A stretch of DNA of 64,000 nt from Streptomyces sp. NBC_00239 (GCF_036194065.1 NZ_CP108095.1:1426001-1490000), one strand, 5' to 3'. Counted from the first letter of the stretch, positions 1-11,813 are shown. Numbers and translations are program-made. Notes: generated from the sequence alone by a model not told the origin.

Positions 1-1
1 C

Positions 2-2620
2 GCTTCCGACATCGACGCCGTCGAGGCACACGGCACCGGCACCCGCCTCGGCGACCCCATCGAAGCCACCGCCCTCATCAACACCTACGGCAAGGGCCGC
101 GAAAGCAGCCGGCCACTGTGGCTCGGCTCCCTGAAGTCCAACATCGGACACACACAAGCCGCCGCCGGCGTCGGCGGCGTCATCAAAATGATCAAGGCAA
201 TGGAACACGGGATCCTCCCCCGCACCCTCCACTCCGACGAACCCTCCCCCTTCATCGACTGGGAAGACGGCACCGTCGCCCTCCTCAACGAAGAACAGAC
301 CTGGCCCGACACCGGACGCCCCCGCCGCACCGCCGTCTCCTCCTTCGGCATCAGCGGCACCAACGCCCACGTCATCCTCGAACAAGCCCCCGACACCGAA
401 CCCACCACCGAAGCGGCCACCGAACCGGCCCCCGAAGGCGACGAGAACCCGCAGCCGCTTCCCGTCACCGTGCTGCCCCTGTCCGCCCGCTCCGAGGGTG
501 CTCTCGCCGGGCAGGGAGAGCGGCTCCTCGCGCGGCTGTCCGCCGGCGCGCCCGACCTCGGTTTCTCGCTGGCCACCACGCGTGCGGCGCTGGACCGGCG
601 GGCGGTCGTGGTCGCGGCCGACGACGACGGGGTGCGGGCAGGGCTCGCCGCACTCGCATCCGGCGGCTCCGCGCCGACGCTGGTGCGCGGACCGCTGGCC
701 GCGGACGGGAGCGTTTCGAAACTGGCGTTCCTGTTCACCGGCCAGGGCAGCCAGCGACCCGGCATGGGCCGCGAACTGTACGCATCCCAGCCGGTGTTCG
801 CCGAGGCGCTGGACGCCGTCGCGGCGACCTTCGACCGCCACCTCGACCGGCCGCTGCTGGACCTGGTGTTCGCGGCGGAGGGCTCGCCGGAGGCGGCGCT
901 GCTCAACGAGACGGCGTACACGCAGGCCGCGTTGTTCGCGGTCGAGGTGGCCCTGTTCCGGCTGGCCGAGTCGTGGGGCCTGCGGCCCGACGCGCTGATG
1001 GGTCACTCCATCGGAGAGCTGGCCGCCGCCCACGTCTCCGGAGTGCTGTCGCTCGCCGACGCCTGCACGCTGGTCGCCGCCCGCGGCCGGCTCATGCAGG
1101 CACTGCCGTCCGGTGGTGCCATGCTCTCCGTGCTCGCCACGGAGGACCAGGTCACGGCGGCGCTGGCCGGGCGCGAAGCGCAGGTGTCGGTCGCGGCCGT
1201 CAACGGGCCGGCGTCCACCGTGATTTCGGGCGACGCGGAGGTCGTCGCCGAGCTGGACGCGCTGTTCGGCGAGGCCGGGTTCAAGACCCGTCGACTGCGG
1301 GTCAGCCACGCCTTCCACTCCCCCCACATGGACCCGATGCTCGCGGAGTTCCGGGACGTGGTCGCGGGGCTGTCGTTCCAGGAGCCGCAGATCCCGGTCA
1401 CCTCGAACCTGACCGGCCGCGCCGCCACCGCCGAGGAACTCACCTCGCCCGACTACTGGGTGCGGCACGTCCGCGAGGCCGTCCGCTTCCACGACGGTCT
1501 GACCTCGCTCGTCGAGGCGGGCGTGACCACGTTCGTCGAGCTGGGCCCCGATGCCGTGCTCACCGCGCTCGCCCAGTCCGCCCTGGACGGCCCCGCCGGT
1601 CCGGGCCCGGCCGTCTCGGCGGCGCCCGCGCTGCGCCGGGGCCGGCCGGAGGCGGTCACCTTCGCGGCCGCGGCCGCCGAGGCCTTCGTCCGCGGCGCCG
1701 ACGTCGACTGGCGTGCCGTGTACGCCGGTTCGGGTGCGAGCCGGGTGGAACTGCCCACGTATCCCTTCCAGCGGCGACGGTTCTGGATGGAGGCCGACCC
1801 GGACCCGAAGGCCCTCGCCACCACGGCGGGCGCACCGGCCGTGGGATCGGTGGAGGCCCGGTTCTGGGACGCGGTGGAGCGCGAGGACCTGGAGGCCCTC
1901 GCCGCGCAGCTCGGCCCGGAGGCCGCCGCGCTCGGCGACGCGCTGTCCGTCCTGTCCTCCTGGCGCCGCCGGTCCGCCGGCGAAGCCGCGGCGGATGCCT
2001 CCGGCGCACCGGCCGGGACCACAACGTCGCGGCACGAGGACGGGGCCGCCGCACCTGCCGCCACCGATCCGGCCGCGGCCCTGGCCCGCGAGCTGGCCGG
2101 CGCGTCCGCCCCGGAGCGGGAGCGCCGCGTACTGGATCTCGTACGGACGGAGATCGCGGCGGCGCTCCAGTACCCGGGCAAGGAGGCGGTGGAGCCGCGG
2201 CGGTCGCTGAAGGAGCTCGGCTTCGACTCCTTGGCCGCGGTGGCGCTGCGGAACCGGCTCAACGCCGCGACCGGTCTGGCACTGCCCGCGACCCTCGTCT
2301 ACGACCACCCGACGCCGGTGGCCCTGGCCGTGTACGTCGCGGCGGCGCTCGCTCCGGAAGTGCCCTCGGCGGCCGCGGGGCCGCTGTCGTCGCCCCCGGG
2401 TTCCGTGGACGACGAGCTGGACCGGCTCGGCGACGTGCTGACGGCGGCCGACGGCGAGGCGCGGGAGCGGGCCGCGGCCCGGCTCCAGGAGCTGCTGGCC
2501 GGACTCGGCGCCCCTGCGGCCGCGGCCGAAGGGTCGGCCGGCGAGCTGGCCGGTCTGCTCCACGACGCGGACGACGACGACCTGTTCGACCTCATCGACT
2601 CCGAACTCGGCTCGTCCTGA
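2..2620 (+). CDS. Type I modular polyketide synthase subunit, 3' part (KS-AT-ACP visible)
   Basis: The 5' end lies outside the window; 872 residues remain. The visible order is the C-terminal part of a ketosynthase (EAHGTGT and KSNIGHT histidine motifs), an acyltransferase starting at FTGQGSQ, an acyl carrier protein (GFDSL serine) and an acidic C-terminal docking tail (DDDDLFDLIDSELG). The AT has GHSIGE and HAFH, the fingerprint of malonyl-CoA specificity. No KR, DH or ER is present, so this module should leave a beta-ketone. Between AT and ACP there is a helical stretch (FWDAVEREDLEALA ... LSSWRRR) that normally precedes a KR as a dimerisation element; here it runs straight into the linker and ACP, as if a KR had been deleted. 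The docking tail is followed 45 bp later by the next subunit, whose N-terminus looks like the matching coiled-coil docking helix. AAGGAAGAGC before the next ATG suggests co-translation. Confidence 0.95.
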   Translation, partial: ASDIDAVEAHGTGTRLGDPIEATALINTYGKGRESSRPLWLGSLKSNIGHTQAAAGVGGVIKMIKAMEHGILPRTLHSDEPSPFIDWEDGTVALLNEEQTWPDTGRPRRTAVSSFGISGTNAHVILEQAPDTEPTTEAATEPAPEGDENPQPLPVTVLPLSARSEGALAGQGERLLARLSAGAPDLGFSLATTRAALDRRAVVVAADDDGVRAGLAALASGGSAPTLVRGPLAADGSVSKLAFLFTGQGSQRPGMGRELYASQPVFAEALDAVAATFDRHLDRPLLDLVFAAEGSPEAALLNETAYTQAALFAVEVALFRLAESWGLRPDALMGHSIGELAAAHVSGVLSLADACTLVAARGRLMQALPSGGAMLSVLATEDQVTAALAGREAQVSVAAVNGPASTVISGDAEVVAELDALFGEAGFKTRRLRVSHAFHSPHMDPMLAEFRDVVAGLSFQEPQIPVTSNLTGRAATAEELTSPDYWVRHVREAVRFHDGLTSLVEAGVTTFVELGPDAVLTALAQSALDGPAGPGPAVSAAPALRRGRPEAVTFAAAAAEAFVRGADVDWRAVYAGSGASRVELPTYPFQRRRFWMEADPDPKALATTAGAPAVGSVEARFWDAVEREDLEALAAQLGPEAAALGDALSVLSSWRRRSAGEAAADASGAPAGTTTSRHEDGAAAPAATDPAAALARELAGASAPERERRVLDLVRTEIAAALQYPGKEAVEPRRSLKELGFDSLAAVALRNRLNAATGLALPATLVYDHPTPVALAVYVAAALAPEVPSAAAGPLSSPPGSVDDELDRLGDVLTAADGEARERAAARLQELLAGLGAPAAAAEGSAGELAGLLHDADDDDLFDLIDSELGSS

Positions 2621-2665
2621 CCCGGACGAACACCCCCCACTGCCTGCACACCAGCAAGGAAGAGC

Positions 2666-5600
2666 ATGTCTGACGAAACGAAGTTGCGGGACTACCTCAA
2701 GCGGGTCACGGTCGAACTGCGCGAAACCCGGCTGAAGTTCGAGGAGGCCGAGTACGCGCGGACCGAGCCGGTCGCGATCGTCGGGATGAGCTGCCGGCTG
2801 CCCGGCGGCGTGCGCTCCCCCGAGGACCTGTGGAAGCTCGTGCAGTCCGGCACGGACGCCATCTCCGGATTCCCGGCCGACCGCGGCTGGGACGTCGAAG
2901 GGCTCTACGACCCGGAGCCCGACCAGCCGGGCAAGTCGTACACCCGGCACGGCGGATTCCTTTACGACGCGGCCGACTTCGACGCCGAGTTCTTCGGCAT
3001 CTCGCCCCGTGAGGCGCTCGCCATGGACCCGCAGCAGCGGCTGTTCCTGGAGGCGTCCTGGGAGGCGCTGGAGCGGTCCGGCATCGATCCGGCCACCCTG
3101 CGGGGCAGCAGCACCGGCGTGTACGCGGGCTGCGTCACCTCCGACTACCAGGTGCTCCTCACGTCGGCGCCCGAGGAGATCGAGGCGTACCGGATGACGG
3201 GTTCGGCGACGAGCGTGCTCTCGGGCCGCGTCTCGTACCTGTACGGCCTGGAGGGCCCGGCGGTCACGATCGACTCGGCGTGCTCGTCCTCGCTGGTGGC
3301 GCTGCACCTGGCCGCGCAGGCGCTGCGTCGTGAGGAGTGCTCGCTGGCGCTGGTCGGCGGTGTGACGGTGATGGCCACGCCGACCGGGTTCGTGGACTTC
3401 AGCCGGCAGCGCGGCTTCGCCCCGGACGGCCGCTGCAAGGCGTTCGGGGCGGGCGCGGACGGTACGGGATTCGCCGAGGGCGTGGGCGTACTGGTGGTGG
3501 AGCGGCTGTCCGACGCGCTCGCCAACGGGCACGACGTCCTCGCGGTCGTCCGCGGCAGCGCCGTCAACCAGGACGGCGCCAGCAACGGCCTGACCGCCCC
3601 CAACGGGCCGTCCCAGCAGCGGGTCATCCGCGCCGCGCTCGACGCGGCCGGTCTCGGCCCGGCCGACGTCGACGCCGTGGAGGCGCACGGCACCGGGACC
3701 CGGCTCGGCGACCCGATCGAGGCGCAGGCCCTCGTCGCCACGTACGGGGAGCAGCGTGCGGCCGGGCAGCCTCTGTGGCTGGGGTCGGTGAAGTCCAACA
3801 TCGGGCACACGCTGGCCGCCGCCGGGGTGGTGGGCGTGATCAAGATGGTAGAGGCGATGCGCCACGGAGTGCTGCCGCGCACGCTGCACGCGGACGAGGC
3901 GTCGCCGTTCGTGGACTGGGCGGCCGGTGACGTCGAGTTGCTGACCGAGGAGCAGGCCTGGCCGGAGACGGGCCGGGCCCGTCGGGCAGGCGTCTCCGCG
4001 TTCGGAATGAGCGGGACCAACGCCCATGTGGTCCTGGAGCAGGGCCCGTTGGCGGCCGACCTCTCCACACCGGGCGCGCCCTCCACACCGGCCGGGCTCG
4101 ACGCCCCGGCCGTCACGGCCGCCCCGGCCGAACAGTCCGGGCGGTCCGGCGAGGCCGGGCCGCCGGTGGTGCCGTATCTGCTGTCGGCGCGGAGCGAGCC
4201 CGCGCTGCGGGAGCAGGCCGCACGGCTGCGGGCACACCTGCAGGCCCGGCCCGGGCTGCCGCCAGCCGACGTGGGGCATTCCCTCGCCGTGACCCGGTCG
4301 GCGCTCGACCACCGGGCGGTGGTGCTGGCCGGCGATCCGGACGAGGCCGCGCGCGGCCTGGAAGCGCTGTCGCTGGGCGAGGCGTCCCCGCACGTGGTGA
4401 CGGGCGTGGCGGCGGAGCGCGGCCGCACCGTGTTCGTGTTCCCCGGGCAGGGCTCGCAGTGGGCCGGTATGGCACTGGAACTCCTCGACAGCGCCCCCGT
4501 GTTCGCGGAGCGGCTGCGCGCGTGTGACGCGGCGGTCGGCGCGCACGTCGACTGGTCGGTGGAGGACGTGCTGCGGCAGCGCGCGGGGGCGCCCTCGTTG
4601 GACCTCATCGAGGTCGTGCAGCCGGTGCTGTTCTCGGTGATGGTGTCGCTGGCCGAGCTGTGGCGCCGGCACGGCGTCGAACCGGACGCGGTCGTCGGGC
4701 ACTCGCAGGGCGAGATCGCGGCGGCCTGCGTGTCCGGCGCGCTGACGCTGGAGGACGCGGCCCGGATCGTGGTGCTGCGTTCGCAGCTGTTCGCCGACGA
4801 ACTGATGGGCCGGGGCGCGGTCGCGTCCATCGCCCTGCCCCGCCACGAGATGGAGCAGCTCCTCGCGCCGTACGGGGACCGGCTGGCCATCGCCGGGGTC
4901 AACAGCCCGCGGCTGGTGACCGTGGCCGGTGAGCCGCAGGCCCTGGAGGAGCTGGTGGCGTCGCTCGCGGCGCGCCGGATCCGGGCCCGGGTGGTGCCGG
5001 CGACCGTGGCCTCGCACTGCGCTCAGGTCGATCCGCTGCGCGAACGCATCGCGGAACTCCTGGAGTTCGTGACGCCCCGCAAGGGACGGATCCCGCTGTA
5101 CTCGACGGTGACGGGCGAGGTCCTGGAGGGGCCGGAACTCACCGCCGCCTACTGGTTCGAGAACTGCCGGCGCCCGGTCAGCTTCGAGCCGGTGGTCCGC
5201 AAGCTGCTCGCCGACGGCTTCGACGTGTTCGTCGAGTCGAGCGCGCACCCGGTGCTGGTGCTCGGTGTGGAGGAGACCGCCGAGGACGCGGGTGCGGACG
5301 TGCTGGTCACCGGCACCCTGCGGCGCGGCAACGGGGGCCCGCGGCAGTTCCTGACCTCGCTGGCGGGGGCGTACGCGGCCGGTCGCGCGGCCGACTGGCA
5401 GGCCGTGTTCGGGCCGGGCCGCACGGCGGTCGAGCTGCCGACGTACGCGTTCCAGCGCCGCCGCTACTGGGTGGACCCGACGGACACCCGGGGCGCGGCG
5501 GCCGCTGCGGACGCTCCCGGCGCGCTGGACGGCGCGTTCTGGGACGCGGTCGAGCGGGCCGACCTGCCCGGGCTCGCGGCCTCGCTGCGGCTGACGGACA

Positions 5601-8566
5601 CGGCCGCGCTCGCCGAGCTGCTGCCGTCGCTGGCCTCGTGGCGGCGCGACAGCAAGGAGATCGGCGCCGTCGACGCGTGGCGCTACCGCGTGGAGTGGCG
5701 GCCGGTCGCCGAGCCCGCCCCGGCCGTCCTGTCCGGCCGCTGGCTGCTCCTGCGGCCGGCGGACGGCAGCGCGGACGCGGAGGCCGCGGCGCTGGGCACC
5801 GCGGTCCGGCAGGCGGGCGGCGAGCCGCTGGCCGTGGCCGTGGACCGGTCGGCGGGCCGCGCCGAACTGGCCCACCTGCTGGGCACGGCGGCCGACGGAC
5901 GGCCGGTCGCCGGAATCGTGTCGCTGCTCGCGCTGGACGGCCCGACGGACCGGCAGGCGGACCGGCAGGCGGTCCCGAGCACGTTCACGGCCGGACCCGT
6001 GGGTGGCGCCGCGGACGGCTCCGCGGACGGTGTCGCGGCCGGCCTTGCGGGCGGTGCCGCGGACGGCTCCGCGGGTGGGGCGGGGCGGCCGGTCGCGGCC
6101 ACCGCTCCCGGGCTGGCCGCCACGGCGCTGCTGCTCCAGGCGCTCGCCGGGGCGCCGTTCGAGGCGCCGGTGTGGACGCTGACCCGGGGCGCCGTGCAGG
6201 CGACCGGCGACGACCGGGTGAGCGCGCCCGCGCAGGCCCAGGTGTGGGGGCTGGGGCAGGTCGCCGCCCTCGAGGTACCGCAGTCGTGGGGCGGCCTGGC
6301 CGACCTGCCCGAAGGGGCCGACCCGCGGTCCGACGCGCAGGCCTTCGCCCGGTTCGCGGCGCTGCTCGGTGCGGCCGGCGGCGGCGAGTCGCAGGCCGCG
6401 CTCCGCCCGTCCGGTGTGTACGGGCGGCGCCTGGTGCCCGCGCCGGCGCCCGCGGCGGGTACGGCAGGCGCGCTCTCCTGGGCCGCGGACGGCACCGTCC
6501 TGATCACCGAAGGCGTCACCGGTCCGGGCCGCCATGTCGCCGGTCTGCTGGCGTCGAGGGGTGCCGCGCACCTGCTGCTGACGGCCGCGCCCGGCACCTC
6601 GCCCGAGGTGATCGCGGCGGCCGAGGCCGAGCTGGCCGGGCGGGGCGCCGGTCGGGTGACCGTGGCGGTGTGCGACGTGGCCGACCGGGCCGCGCTGGCC
6701 CGCGTACTGGACGGCGTGACGGACGGTGACGGTGCTCCGCTGACGGCGGTCGTGCACACGGCCGGGCTGCTGGAGGACACCCCGCTCGACGCGCTGACGT
6801 CCGACGAGCTGGAACGGGTACTGCGCGCCAAGGTCCTCGGGGCGCGTCACCTCGACGAACTGACCCGTGACAGCGGGCTCGCCGCGTTCGTGCTGTTCTC
6901 GTCGGTCACAGCGACCTTCGGCGGCGGGCTGGGCCTCGCCGGCCACGCGTCCGCCAACGCCTACCTCGACGCCCTGGCCGGGCAGCGCCGCGCGCGGGGC
7001 CTGCCGGCCACCGCGCAGGCGTGGGGGGTGTGGGAGGGCGAGCCGGACTCTCCCGAGGAGGCCGCCCGCGAGGAGGCCCGCCGGGAGCGGCTGGGCCGAC
7101 GCGGCCTGCCGCTGCTGCGGCCGTCCGCCGCGCTCGCCGCGTTCGAGCGGGCGCTGGATCCGGCGGGCGCGACGATCGTCCTCGCCGACATCGACTGGGA
7201 GCGTTTCACCCGGGTCTTCGAAGGGGCCGCGCAGAGCCCGCTGATCGCGGAGATCCCGCAGGTGAAGCGGGCCCGCAAGGCAGCCGGCGGGGCCGGTGGC
7301 GGGGGCGCGGGCGGCTCGGCGAGCGTGCTGGACCGGCTGGCCGGGCTCACGCCGCCGCGCCGCCGGGAGGTGCTTCTGGACCTCGTACGCGGCGAGGTCG
7401 CGGCCGTGCTCGGCCACGCCGACCCGTCGGCGGTGGCGGCGCAGCGCGAGTTCCTGGAGCTGGGCATGGACTCGGTGACCAGCGTGGCGCTGCGCAACCG
7501 GCTGGGGGCCGCCACGGGCCTGCGGCTGCCGGCCCGGGTGATCCTGGACCGCCGCACTCCGGAGGCGCTGGCCCGCCACCTCGCGGACGTACTGGCCGAC
7601 GGCGGGCCGCAGGCCTCCGGCTCGGGCACGCCGTCGGACCCGGCCGGCTCAACCGGCCTACCGGGTAAGGCTGATGGCGCGGGCCTCCCGGCCACGCTGA
7701 GTGACCGGTACGTCCGGGCGACGGCCGAGGGGGCCGTGACGGCGCTCACGGCGGAGCTGGCGGCCGCCGCGCGCGAGCGCGCCGTGTTCACCACCCCGGA
7801 GGCCGGCGACCTGCCGGAGCCGGTACGCCTGTCCCAGGGCGGCGGCAGCGGTACGGATACCCCTGGCGACGCCGGGCCGCGCATGCTCTGCTTCCCGACC
7901 GTCCTGGCGACATCGGGCCCGCACCAGTACGCCCGGTTCGCGGCGCCGTTCGTCGGCCGGCGCGACGTGTTCGCCCTGGCGCTCCCGGGCTTCCGGGACG
8001 GGCAGCGGCTGCCCGCCACGCTCGGGGCGATCGCCGAGGCCTCGGCCGAGGCGGTACGGCGGCGCACGGACGGCGAACCCTTCGTCCTGGTGGGCTACTC
8101 CTCCGGCGGCGTCGTCGCCCACGAGACGGTCCGGCTGCTGGAGGAGTCCGGCGTGTTCCCCGACGGGCTGGTGCTCCTCGACACGTACGTGCCCGGAGAC
8201 CCGGCGCTCGCCGACACCGGCCCGGCCCTGATGGCGGGGATGGCCGCACGGCTCACCGAGTTCGGCCCCGTGGAGGACGCCCAACTCACCGCCATGAGCG
8301 GCTACCTGGGCCTGCTCGACGACTGGCGGCCCGCGCCAGTGAAGGCACCGGTCCTGCTGGTCAGGCCGCTGGAGCCGGTGCCCGGGCTGCCGCCCGTCAC
8401 GGACCCCTCGGCCCCGCGGGACGGCTGGCGCGCCGGCTGGCGGCACGCGCACGACCTCGCCGAGGTGCCCGGCGACCACTTCTCGATGATCGAGGAGTAC
8501 GCGGCGGACACCGCCGCGGCCGTCGGCGGCTGGCTCGCCGGCCTGGGGCTCCGGGAGCGCGCGTGA
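2666..8566 (+). CDS. Terminal type I polyketide synthase: docking-KS-AT-KR-ACP-TE
   Basis: A single-module, 1966-residue subunit that adds the last extender and releases the chain. Domains: N-terminal docking helix (about 1-33), KS (about 34-455, active Cys206 in ACSSS), AT (about 589-885, Ser680 in GHSQG, VASH at 781-784, a methylmalonyl-type signature), KR region (about 1270-1480), ACP (Ser1603 in GMDSVTS) and thioesterase (about 1730-1966, Ser1812 in GYSSG, later GDHF histidine). The KR looks dead: the NADPH loop reads TEGVTGPG (1281-1288) instead of the usual TGGTGxLG, and the catalytic Tyr position before ASANAY is His1427. A Gly/Ala/Asp-rich insertion (nt about 5940-6090) lies inside the KR structural part. 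The C-terminal TE marks this as the last elongation step. It overlaps a possible upstream GTG start of the next gene by 4 bp. Confidence 0.96.
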   Translation: MSDETKLRDYLKRVTVELRETRLKFEEAEYARTEPVAIVGMSCRLPGGVRSPEDLWKLVQSGTDAISGFPADRGWDVEGLYDPEPDQPGKSYTRHGGFLYDAADFDAEFFGISPREALAMDPQQRLFLEASWEALERSGIDPATLRGSSTGVYAGCVTSDYQVLLTSAPEEIEAYRMTGSATSVLSGRVSYLYGLEGPAVTIDSACSSSLVALHLAAQALRREECSLALVGGVTVMATPTGFVDFSRQRGFAPDGRCKAFGAGADGTGFAEGVGVLVVERLSDALANGHDVLAVVRGSAVNQDGASNGLTAPNGPSQQRVIRAALDAAGLGPADVDAVEAHGTGTRLGDPIEAQALVATYGEQRAAGQPLWLGSVKSNIGHTLAAAGVVGVIKMVEAMRHGVLPRTLHADEASPFVDWAAGDVELLTEEQAWPETGRARRAGVSAFGMSGTNAHVVLEQGPLAADLSTPGAPSTPAGLDAPAVTAAPAEQSGRSGEAGPPVVPYLLSARSEPALREQAARLRAHLQARPGLPPADVGHSLAVTRSALDHRAVVLAGDPDEAARGLEALSLGEASPHVVTGVAAERGRTVFVFPGQGSQWAGMALELLDSAPVFAERLRACDAAVGAHVDWSVEDVLRQRAGAPSLDLIEVVQPVLFSVMVSLAELWRRHGVEPDAVVGHSQGEIAAACVSGALTLEDAARIVVLRSQLFADELMGRGAVASIALPRHEMEQLLAPYGDRLAIAGVNSPRLVTVAGEPQALEELVASLAARRIRARVVPATVASHCAQVDPLRERIAELLEFVTPRKGRIPLYSTVTGEVLEGPELTAAYWFENCRRPVSFEPVVRKLLADGFDVFVESSAHPVLVLGVEETAEDAGADVLVTGTLRRGNGGPRQFLTSLAGAYAAGRAADWQAVFGPGRTAVELPTYAFQRRRYWVDPTDTRGAAAAADAPGALDGAFWDAVERADLPGLAASLRLTDTAALAELLPSLASWRRDSKEIGAVDAWRYRVEWRPVAEPAPAVLSGRWLLLRPADGSADAEAAALGTAVRQAGGEPLAVAVDRSAGRAELAHLLGTAADGRPVAGIVSLLALDGPTDRQADRQAVPSTFTAGPVGGAADGSADGVAAGLAGGAADGSAGGAGRPVAATAPGLAATALLLQALAGAPFEAPVWTLTRGAVQATGDDRVSAPAQAQVWGLGQVAALEVPQSWGGLADLPEGADPRSDAQAFARFAALLGAAGGGESQAALRPSGVYGRRLVPAPAPAAGTAGALSWAADGTVLITEGVTGPGRHVAGLLASRGAAHLLLTAAPGTSPEVIAAAEAELAGRGAGRVTVAVCDVADRAALARVLDGVTDGDGAPLTAVVHTAGLLEDTPLDALTSDELERVLRAKVLGARHLDELTRDSGLAAFVLFSSVTATFGGGLGLAGHASANAYLDALAGQRRARGLPATAQAWGVWEGEPDSPEEAAREEARRERLGRRGLPLLRPSAALAAFERALDPAGATIVLADIDWERFTRVFEGAAQSPLIAEIPQVKRARKAAGGAGGGGAGGSASVLDRLAGLTPPRRREVLLDLVRGEVAAVLGHADPSAVAAQREFLELGMDSVTSVALRNRLGAATGLRLPARVILDRRTPEALARHLADVLADGGPQASGSGTPSDPAGSTGLPGKADGAGLPATLSDRYVRATAEGAVTALTAELAAAARERAVFTTPEAGDLPEPVRLSQGGGSGTDTPGDAGPRMLCFPTVLATSGPHQYARFAAPFVGRRDVFALALPGFRDGQRLPATLGAIAEASAEAVRRRTDGEPFVLVGYSSGGVVAHETVRLLEESGVFPDGLVLLDTYVPGDPALADTGPALMAGMAARLTEFGPVEDAQLTAMSGYLGLLDDWRPAPVKAPVLLVRPLEPVPGLPPVTDPSAPRDGWRAGWRHAHDLAEVPGDHFSMIEEYAADTAAAVGGWLAGLGLRERA

Positions 8567-8727
8567 CACAGGACCGCGACGACCGGCGCGAGCAGCACCG
8601 GGAACGTGACCGGCACGACCGGCACGACCGGTTCCGGCAGGACGAGCCGCACGACCGCGACGAGCGGCACGCGGCGGACACCGCACACGACCAGGCCGCG
8701 CACGGCCGTGCACGAGGAGCGCAGGAG

Positions 8728-10188
8728 ATGACCGACCGGACCGCGGTACTGATCGTGGGGGCGGGGCCCGTCGGCCTGGCAACGGCGTGCGCGCTGTGGC
8801 AGCGGGGCGTACCCGCCCGGATCGTGGAGGCACAGGACGGGCCGCAGCGCGGCTCCCGCGCCGTCCAGCTGCACGCCCCCACGCTGCGGATCTTCCGCGA
8901 GCTCGGCATCCTGGACGAGGCCGGGCGGCGCGGGCTGCGGATCCGCTCGAACCAGTACCACCTGGCCGGCGGCCGCACGCTGAAGATCGGGCTGGGCACG
9001 CTCAACGAGCCGCTGATGCTGCCGCAGGAGATCACCTGCGAGCTGCTGGAGCAGCGGCTGACCGAACTCGGCGGCCGGGTCGAGCGCGGTGTCACCGTCA
9101 CCAAGGTCGCCGGGTACGACGACGCGGTCACGGTGCACGCGGACGGCCCGGAAGGCGAACTGCGCATCGAGGCGGACTGGTTGGTGGCGGCGGATGGCGT
9201 ACGCAGCCGGGTCCGCGAGCAGTTGGGCATCGGATTCGAGGGCGCCGACGTGCCGGTCACCTTCCTGCTCGCCGAGGGCACGGTGGCGGGGCGGCCCGCG
9301 GACGACGCCGTCCACTACTTCCTCGGCCTCGGCGGCTCGGTCGTCTTCGCCTCGATGCCCGGCGACCGGGTGCGCATCTCCGCGGCGGTCCCGCCGGAGC
9401 ACCCGCTCACCCGGGACGGCGTACAGAGCCTCCTCGACGAGCGGGGTCCGGGCGGACTGCGGATCCGATCACTGGACACGGTCAACAACTTCAGCAGCCA
9501 GGAGCGGATCGCGGCGCGGCTGCGCGCGGGACGCGTCTTCCTGGTGGGGGACGCCGCGCACACCCACTCGCCGCTCGGCGGCCAGGGCCTCAACCTGGGG
9601 CTCCAGGACATGCACAACCTGACCTGGAAGCTGGCCGGCGTGGTCAACGGCACGCTGCGGGCCGCCGTGCTCGACACGTACGAGCCGGAGCGGCGGGCCG
9701 CGGCCGAGCAGATAGTCGCCAACACCCACCGGTTCCTCAAGGTGTTCACGCTCGGTCCGGCGGCCGCCCGGGTCCGCAACACCGTGTGGGGCACGCTCGA
9801 CGCGGCGGGCGTGCTGGGCCGCTGGTTCGCCCCGCTGCTCGCCGGCTGGCAGGTCCGCTACCCGGCCGGACCCGCCGGGGGCGGCCGGTGGACGGCGCCG
9901 GCCCGGCGCGGCCTGCCGGCGGCCGGCACCCGGTCCGCACGCTGGGCCGCGTCCCCGCACGGGGACGACCGCTTCCGGCTGCTGACCATCGGCTCCGCCG
10001 GTCTCGCCCACGTACGGGCAGCCGAGGAACTCGCAGCCCGCCACCCGGGGTTGCTCTCCCACCGGCACACCGGGCGGGGCGCGCCGGGATTCCTGCTGCT
10101 GCGCCCGGACGGCTACGTCGCCGCCGGCGGCGCCACCTCCGCCGAATGGGCGGAACTCGAAGCCCTGTTCGCCGCCGTAGCGCCGTGA
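8728..10188 (+). CDS. FAD-dependent monooxygenase (aromatic hydroxylase type)
   Basis: A class A flavoprotein monooxygenase of 486 residues with an N-terminal FAD-binding Rossmann motif (VGAGPVG, near residue 12), a DG-containing middle region (AADGVRSRVR) and the second FAD motif GDAAHTHSPLGGQGLNLG near residue 275, ending in a thioredoxin-like C-terminal part as in phenol-hydroxylase-type enzymes. It probably hydroxylates or epoxidises the polyketide or performs a Baeyer-Villiger-type step; the substrate is unknown. The ATG at 8728 was chosen because GAGGAG lies 8 bases upstream and the FAD motif follows at once. An in-frame GTG at 8563 overlaps the PKS stop (GTGA) and would add 55 residues that are almost only Arg, His, Asp and Glu. 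That extension resembles spacer DNA more than protein but would couple translation to the PKS. Confidence 0.88.
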   Translation: MTDRTAVLIVGAGPVGLATACALWQRGVPARIVEAQDGPQRGSRAVQLHAPTLRIFRELGILDEAGRRGLRIRSNQYHLAGGRTLKIGLGTLNEPLMLPQEITCELLEQRLTELGGRVERGVTVTKVAGYDDAVTVHADGPEGELRIEADWLVAADGVRSRVREQLGIGFEGADVPVTFLLAEGTVAGRPADDAVHYFLGLGGSVVFASMPGDRVRISAAVPPEHPLTRDGVQSLLDERGPGGLRIRSLDTVNNFSSQERIAARLRAGRVFLVGDAAHTHSPLGGQGLNLGLQDMHNLTWKLAGVVNGTLRAAVLDTYEPERRAAAEQIVANTHRFLKVFTLGPAAARVRNTVWGTLDAAGVLGRWFAPLLAGWQVRYPAGPAGGGRWTAPARRGLPAAGTRSARWAASPHGDDRFRLLTIGSAGLAHVRAAEELAARHPGLLSHRHTGRGAPGFLLLRPDGYVAAGGATSAEWAELEALFAAVAP

Positions 10189-10253
10189 CCGCTCCCGAAG
10201 CGCGGATCACAGACCACGGACCCCAGACCACGAACCATCCGAGGAGCATCCCT

Positions 10254-11804
10254 GTGACGACACAGGAACGCATCGCCGAACTGCACACCCTCAAGAACCT
10301 GGCCCGGCAGGGACCGGACCCGCAGGCCACCGAGCGCCAGCACGGACGCGGCAAGCTGACCGCGCACGAGCGCATCGAACTCCTCCTGGACAAGGGCTCG
10401 TTCCAGGAGATCGAAGCGCTGCGCCGGCACCGTGCCGAGGGCTTCGGGCTGGAGAAGAAGCGCTACCACTCGGACGGCGTGGTGATCGGCTGGGGCACCG
10501 TGCACGGCCGGACGGTCTTCGTGTACGCCCACGACTTCCGCATCTTCGGCGGCGCCCTCGGCGAGGCCCACGCCGCCAAGATCCACAAACTGATGGACCT
10601 CGCCGGGGCGGCGGGCGCGCCGCTGGTCTCGCTCAACGACGGTGCGGGCGCCCGCATCCAGGAAGGCGTCACCGCGCTGGCCGGCTACGGCGGGATCTTC
10701 CAGCGCAACACCCGCAACTCGGGAGTGATCCCGCAGATCAGCGTGATGCTCGGCCCGTGCGCGGGCGGCGCCGCCTACTCCCCCGCGCTCACGGACTTCG
10801 TGTTCATGGTCCGCGAGACCTCTCAGATGTTCATCACGGGACCGGACGTGGTCCAGGCGGTGACGGGTGAGGCGGTGACGATGGACGGCCTCGGCGGCGC
10901 CGACGTCCACGCGTCGGTCTCGGGCGTCGCGGGCTTCGCCTACGACGACGAGGAGAGCTGCATCGAGGACGTGCGCTACCTGCTGTCCCTGCTGCCGCAG
11001 AACAACCGTGAGGTCGCCCCCGTCTCCCCGAGCGCGGACCCCGCGGACCGTTCCAACGAGGCGCTGCTCGACCTGGTGCCCGCCGACCCCAACCAGGCGT
11101 ACGACATGCGGGCGGTGATCGCCGAAGTCGTGGACGACGGGGACTACTTCGAGGTGCACTCGACGTGGGCCACCAACATCATCTGCGCGTTCGCCCGCCT
11201 GGACGGCCACGTCGTCGGCATCGTCGCGAACCAGCCCTCGTCCTTCGCGGGCGTCCTCGACATCCACGCGAGCGAGAAGGCCGCGCGTTTCGTCACGACC
11301 TGCGACTCCTTCAACATCCCCCTGGTGACGCTGGTGGACGTGCCGGGCTTCCTGCCGGGTGTCGACCAGGAGCACGGCGGCATCATCCGGCACGGCGCCA
11401 AGCTGCTGTACGCGTACTGCAACGCGACGGTCCCGCGGATCTCGCTGGTGGTGCGCAAGGCGTACGGCGGCGCGTACATCGTCATGGACTCCCGTTCCAT
11501 CGGCACGGACGTCTCCCTCGCCTGGCCGACGAACGAGATCGCGGTGATGGGGGCCGAGGGCGCGGCGAACGTCATCTTCCGCCGGGAGATCAACGCCTCC
11601 GACGACCCCGACGCGACCCGCGCGCAGAAGATCAAGGAGTACAAGTCCGAGCTGATGCACCCGTACTACGCGGCCGAGCGCGGACTCGTGGACGACGTGA
11701 TCGACCCGCGGGACACCCGGTCCGTGCTGATCAGCACCCTCTCCATGCTCCGCACGAAGCACGCGGACCTGCCGTCGCGCAAGCACGGCAACCCGCCGGC
11801 CTGA
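10254..11804 (+). CDS. Acyl-CoA carboxylase beta (carboxyltransferase) subunit
   Basis: A 516-residue carboxyltransferase of the PccB/AccB family, which moves CO2 from carboxybiotin to acetyl- or propionyl-CoA to give malonyl- or methylmalonyl-CoA, the two extenders implied by the AT domains upstream. The crotonase-like halves are evident ([46 protein letters not shown]). At the position of S. coelicolor PccB Asp422, the residue known to steer propionyl versus acetyl choice, this protein has Ile (GGAYIVM, residue 409), as in acetyl-accepting AccB-like subunits; this comparison is from memory. The GTG start has GAGGAG 7 bases upstream and gives the usual N-terminus. It lies in one run with the epsilon and alpha subunits, so a whole carboxylase is dedicated to the cluster. 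Confidence 0.95.
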   Translation: MTTQERIAELHTLKNLARQGPDPQATERQHGRGKLTAHERIELLLDKGSFQEIEALRRHRAEGFGLEKKRYHSDGVVIGWGTVHGRTVFVYAHDFRIFGGALGEAHAAKIHKLMDLAGAAGAPLVSLNDGAGARIQEGVTALAGYGGIFQRNTRNSGVIPQISVMLGPCAGGAAYSPALTDFVFMVRETSQMFITGPDVVQAVTGEAVTMDGLGGADVHASVSGVAGFAYDDEESCIEDVRYLLSLLPQNNREVAPVSPSADPADRSNEALLDLVPADPNQAYDMRAVIAEVVDDGDYFEVHSTWATNIICAFARLDGHVVGIVANQPSSFAGVLDIHASEKAARFVTTCDSFNIPLVTLVDVPGFLPGVDQEHGGIIRHGAKLLYAYCNATVPRISLVVRKAYGGAYIVMDSRSIGTDVSLAWPTNEIAVMGAEGAANVIFRREINASDDPDATRAQKIKEYKSELMHPYYAAERGLVDDVIDPRDTRSVLISTLSMLRTKHADLPSRKHGNPPA

Positions 11805-11813
11805 GGAAGCTCC

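Noticed and set aside
3145..4902. Long minus-strand open frame antisense to the terminal PKS
   Set aside because: Its composition (Ser/Ala/Arg-rich, no motif) is the usual high-GC shadow of the clear KS-AT coding region on the other strand.
6480..7000. An active ketoreductase in the last PKS module
   Set aside because: The NADPH loop and the catalytic Tyr are both altered; only the fold appears to remain.
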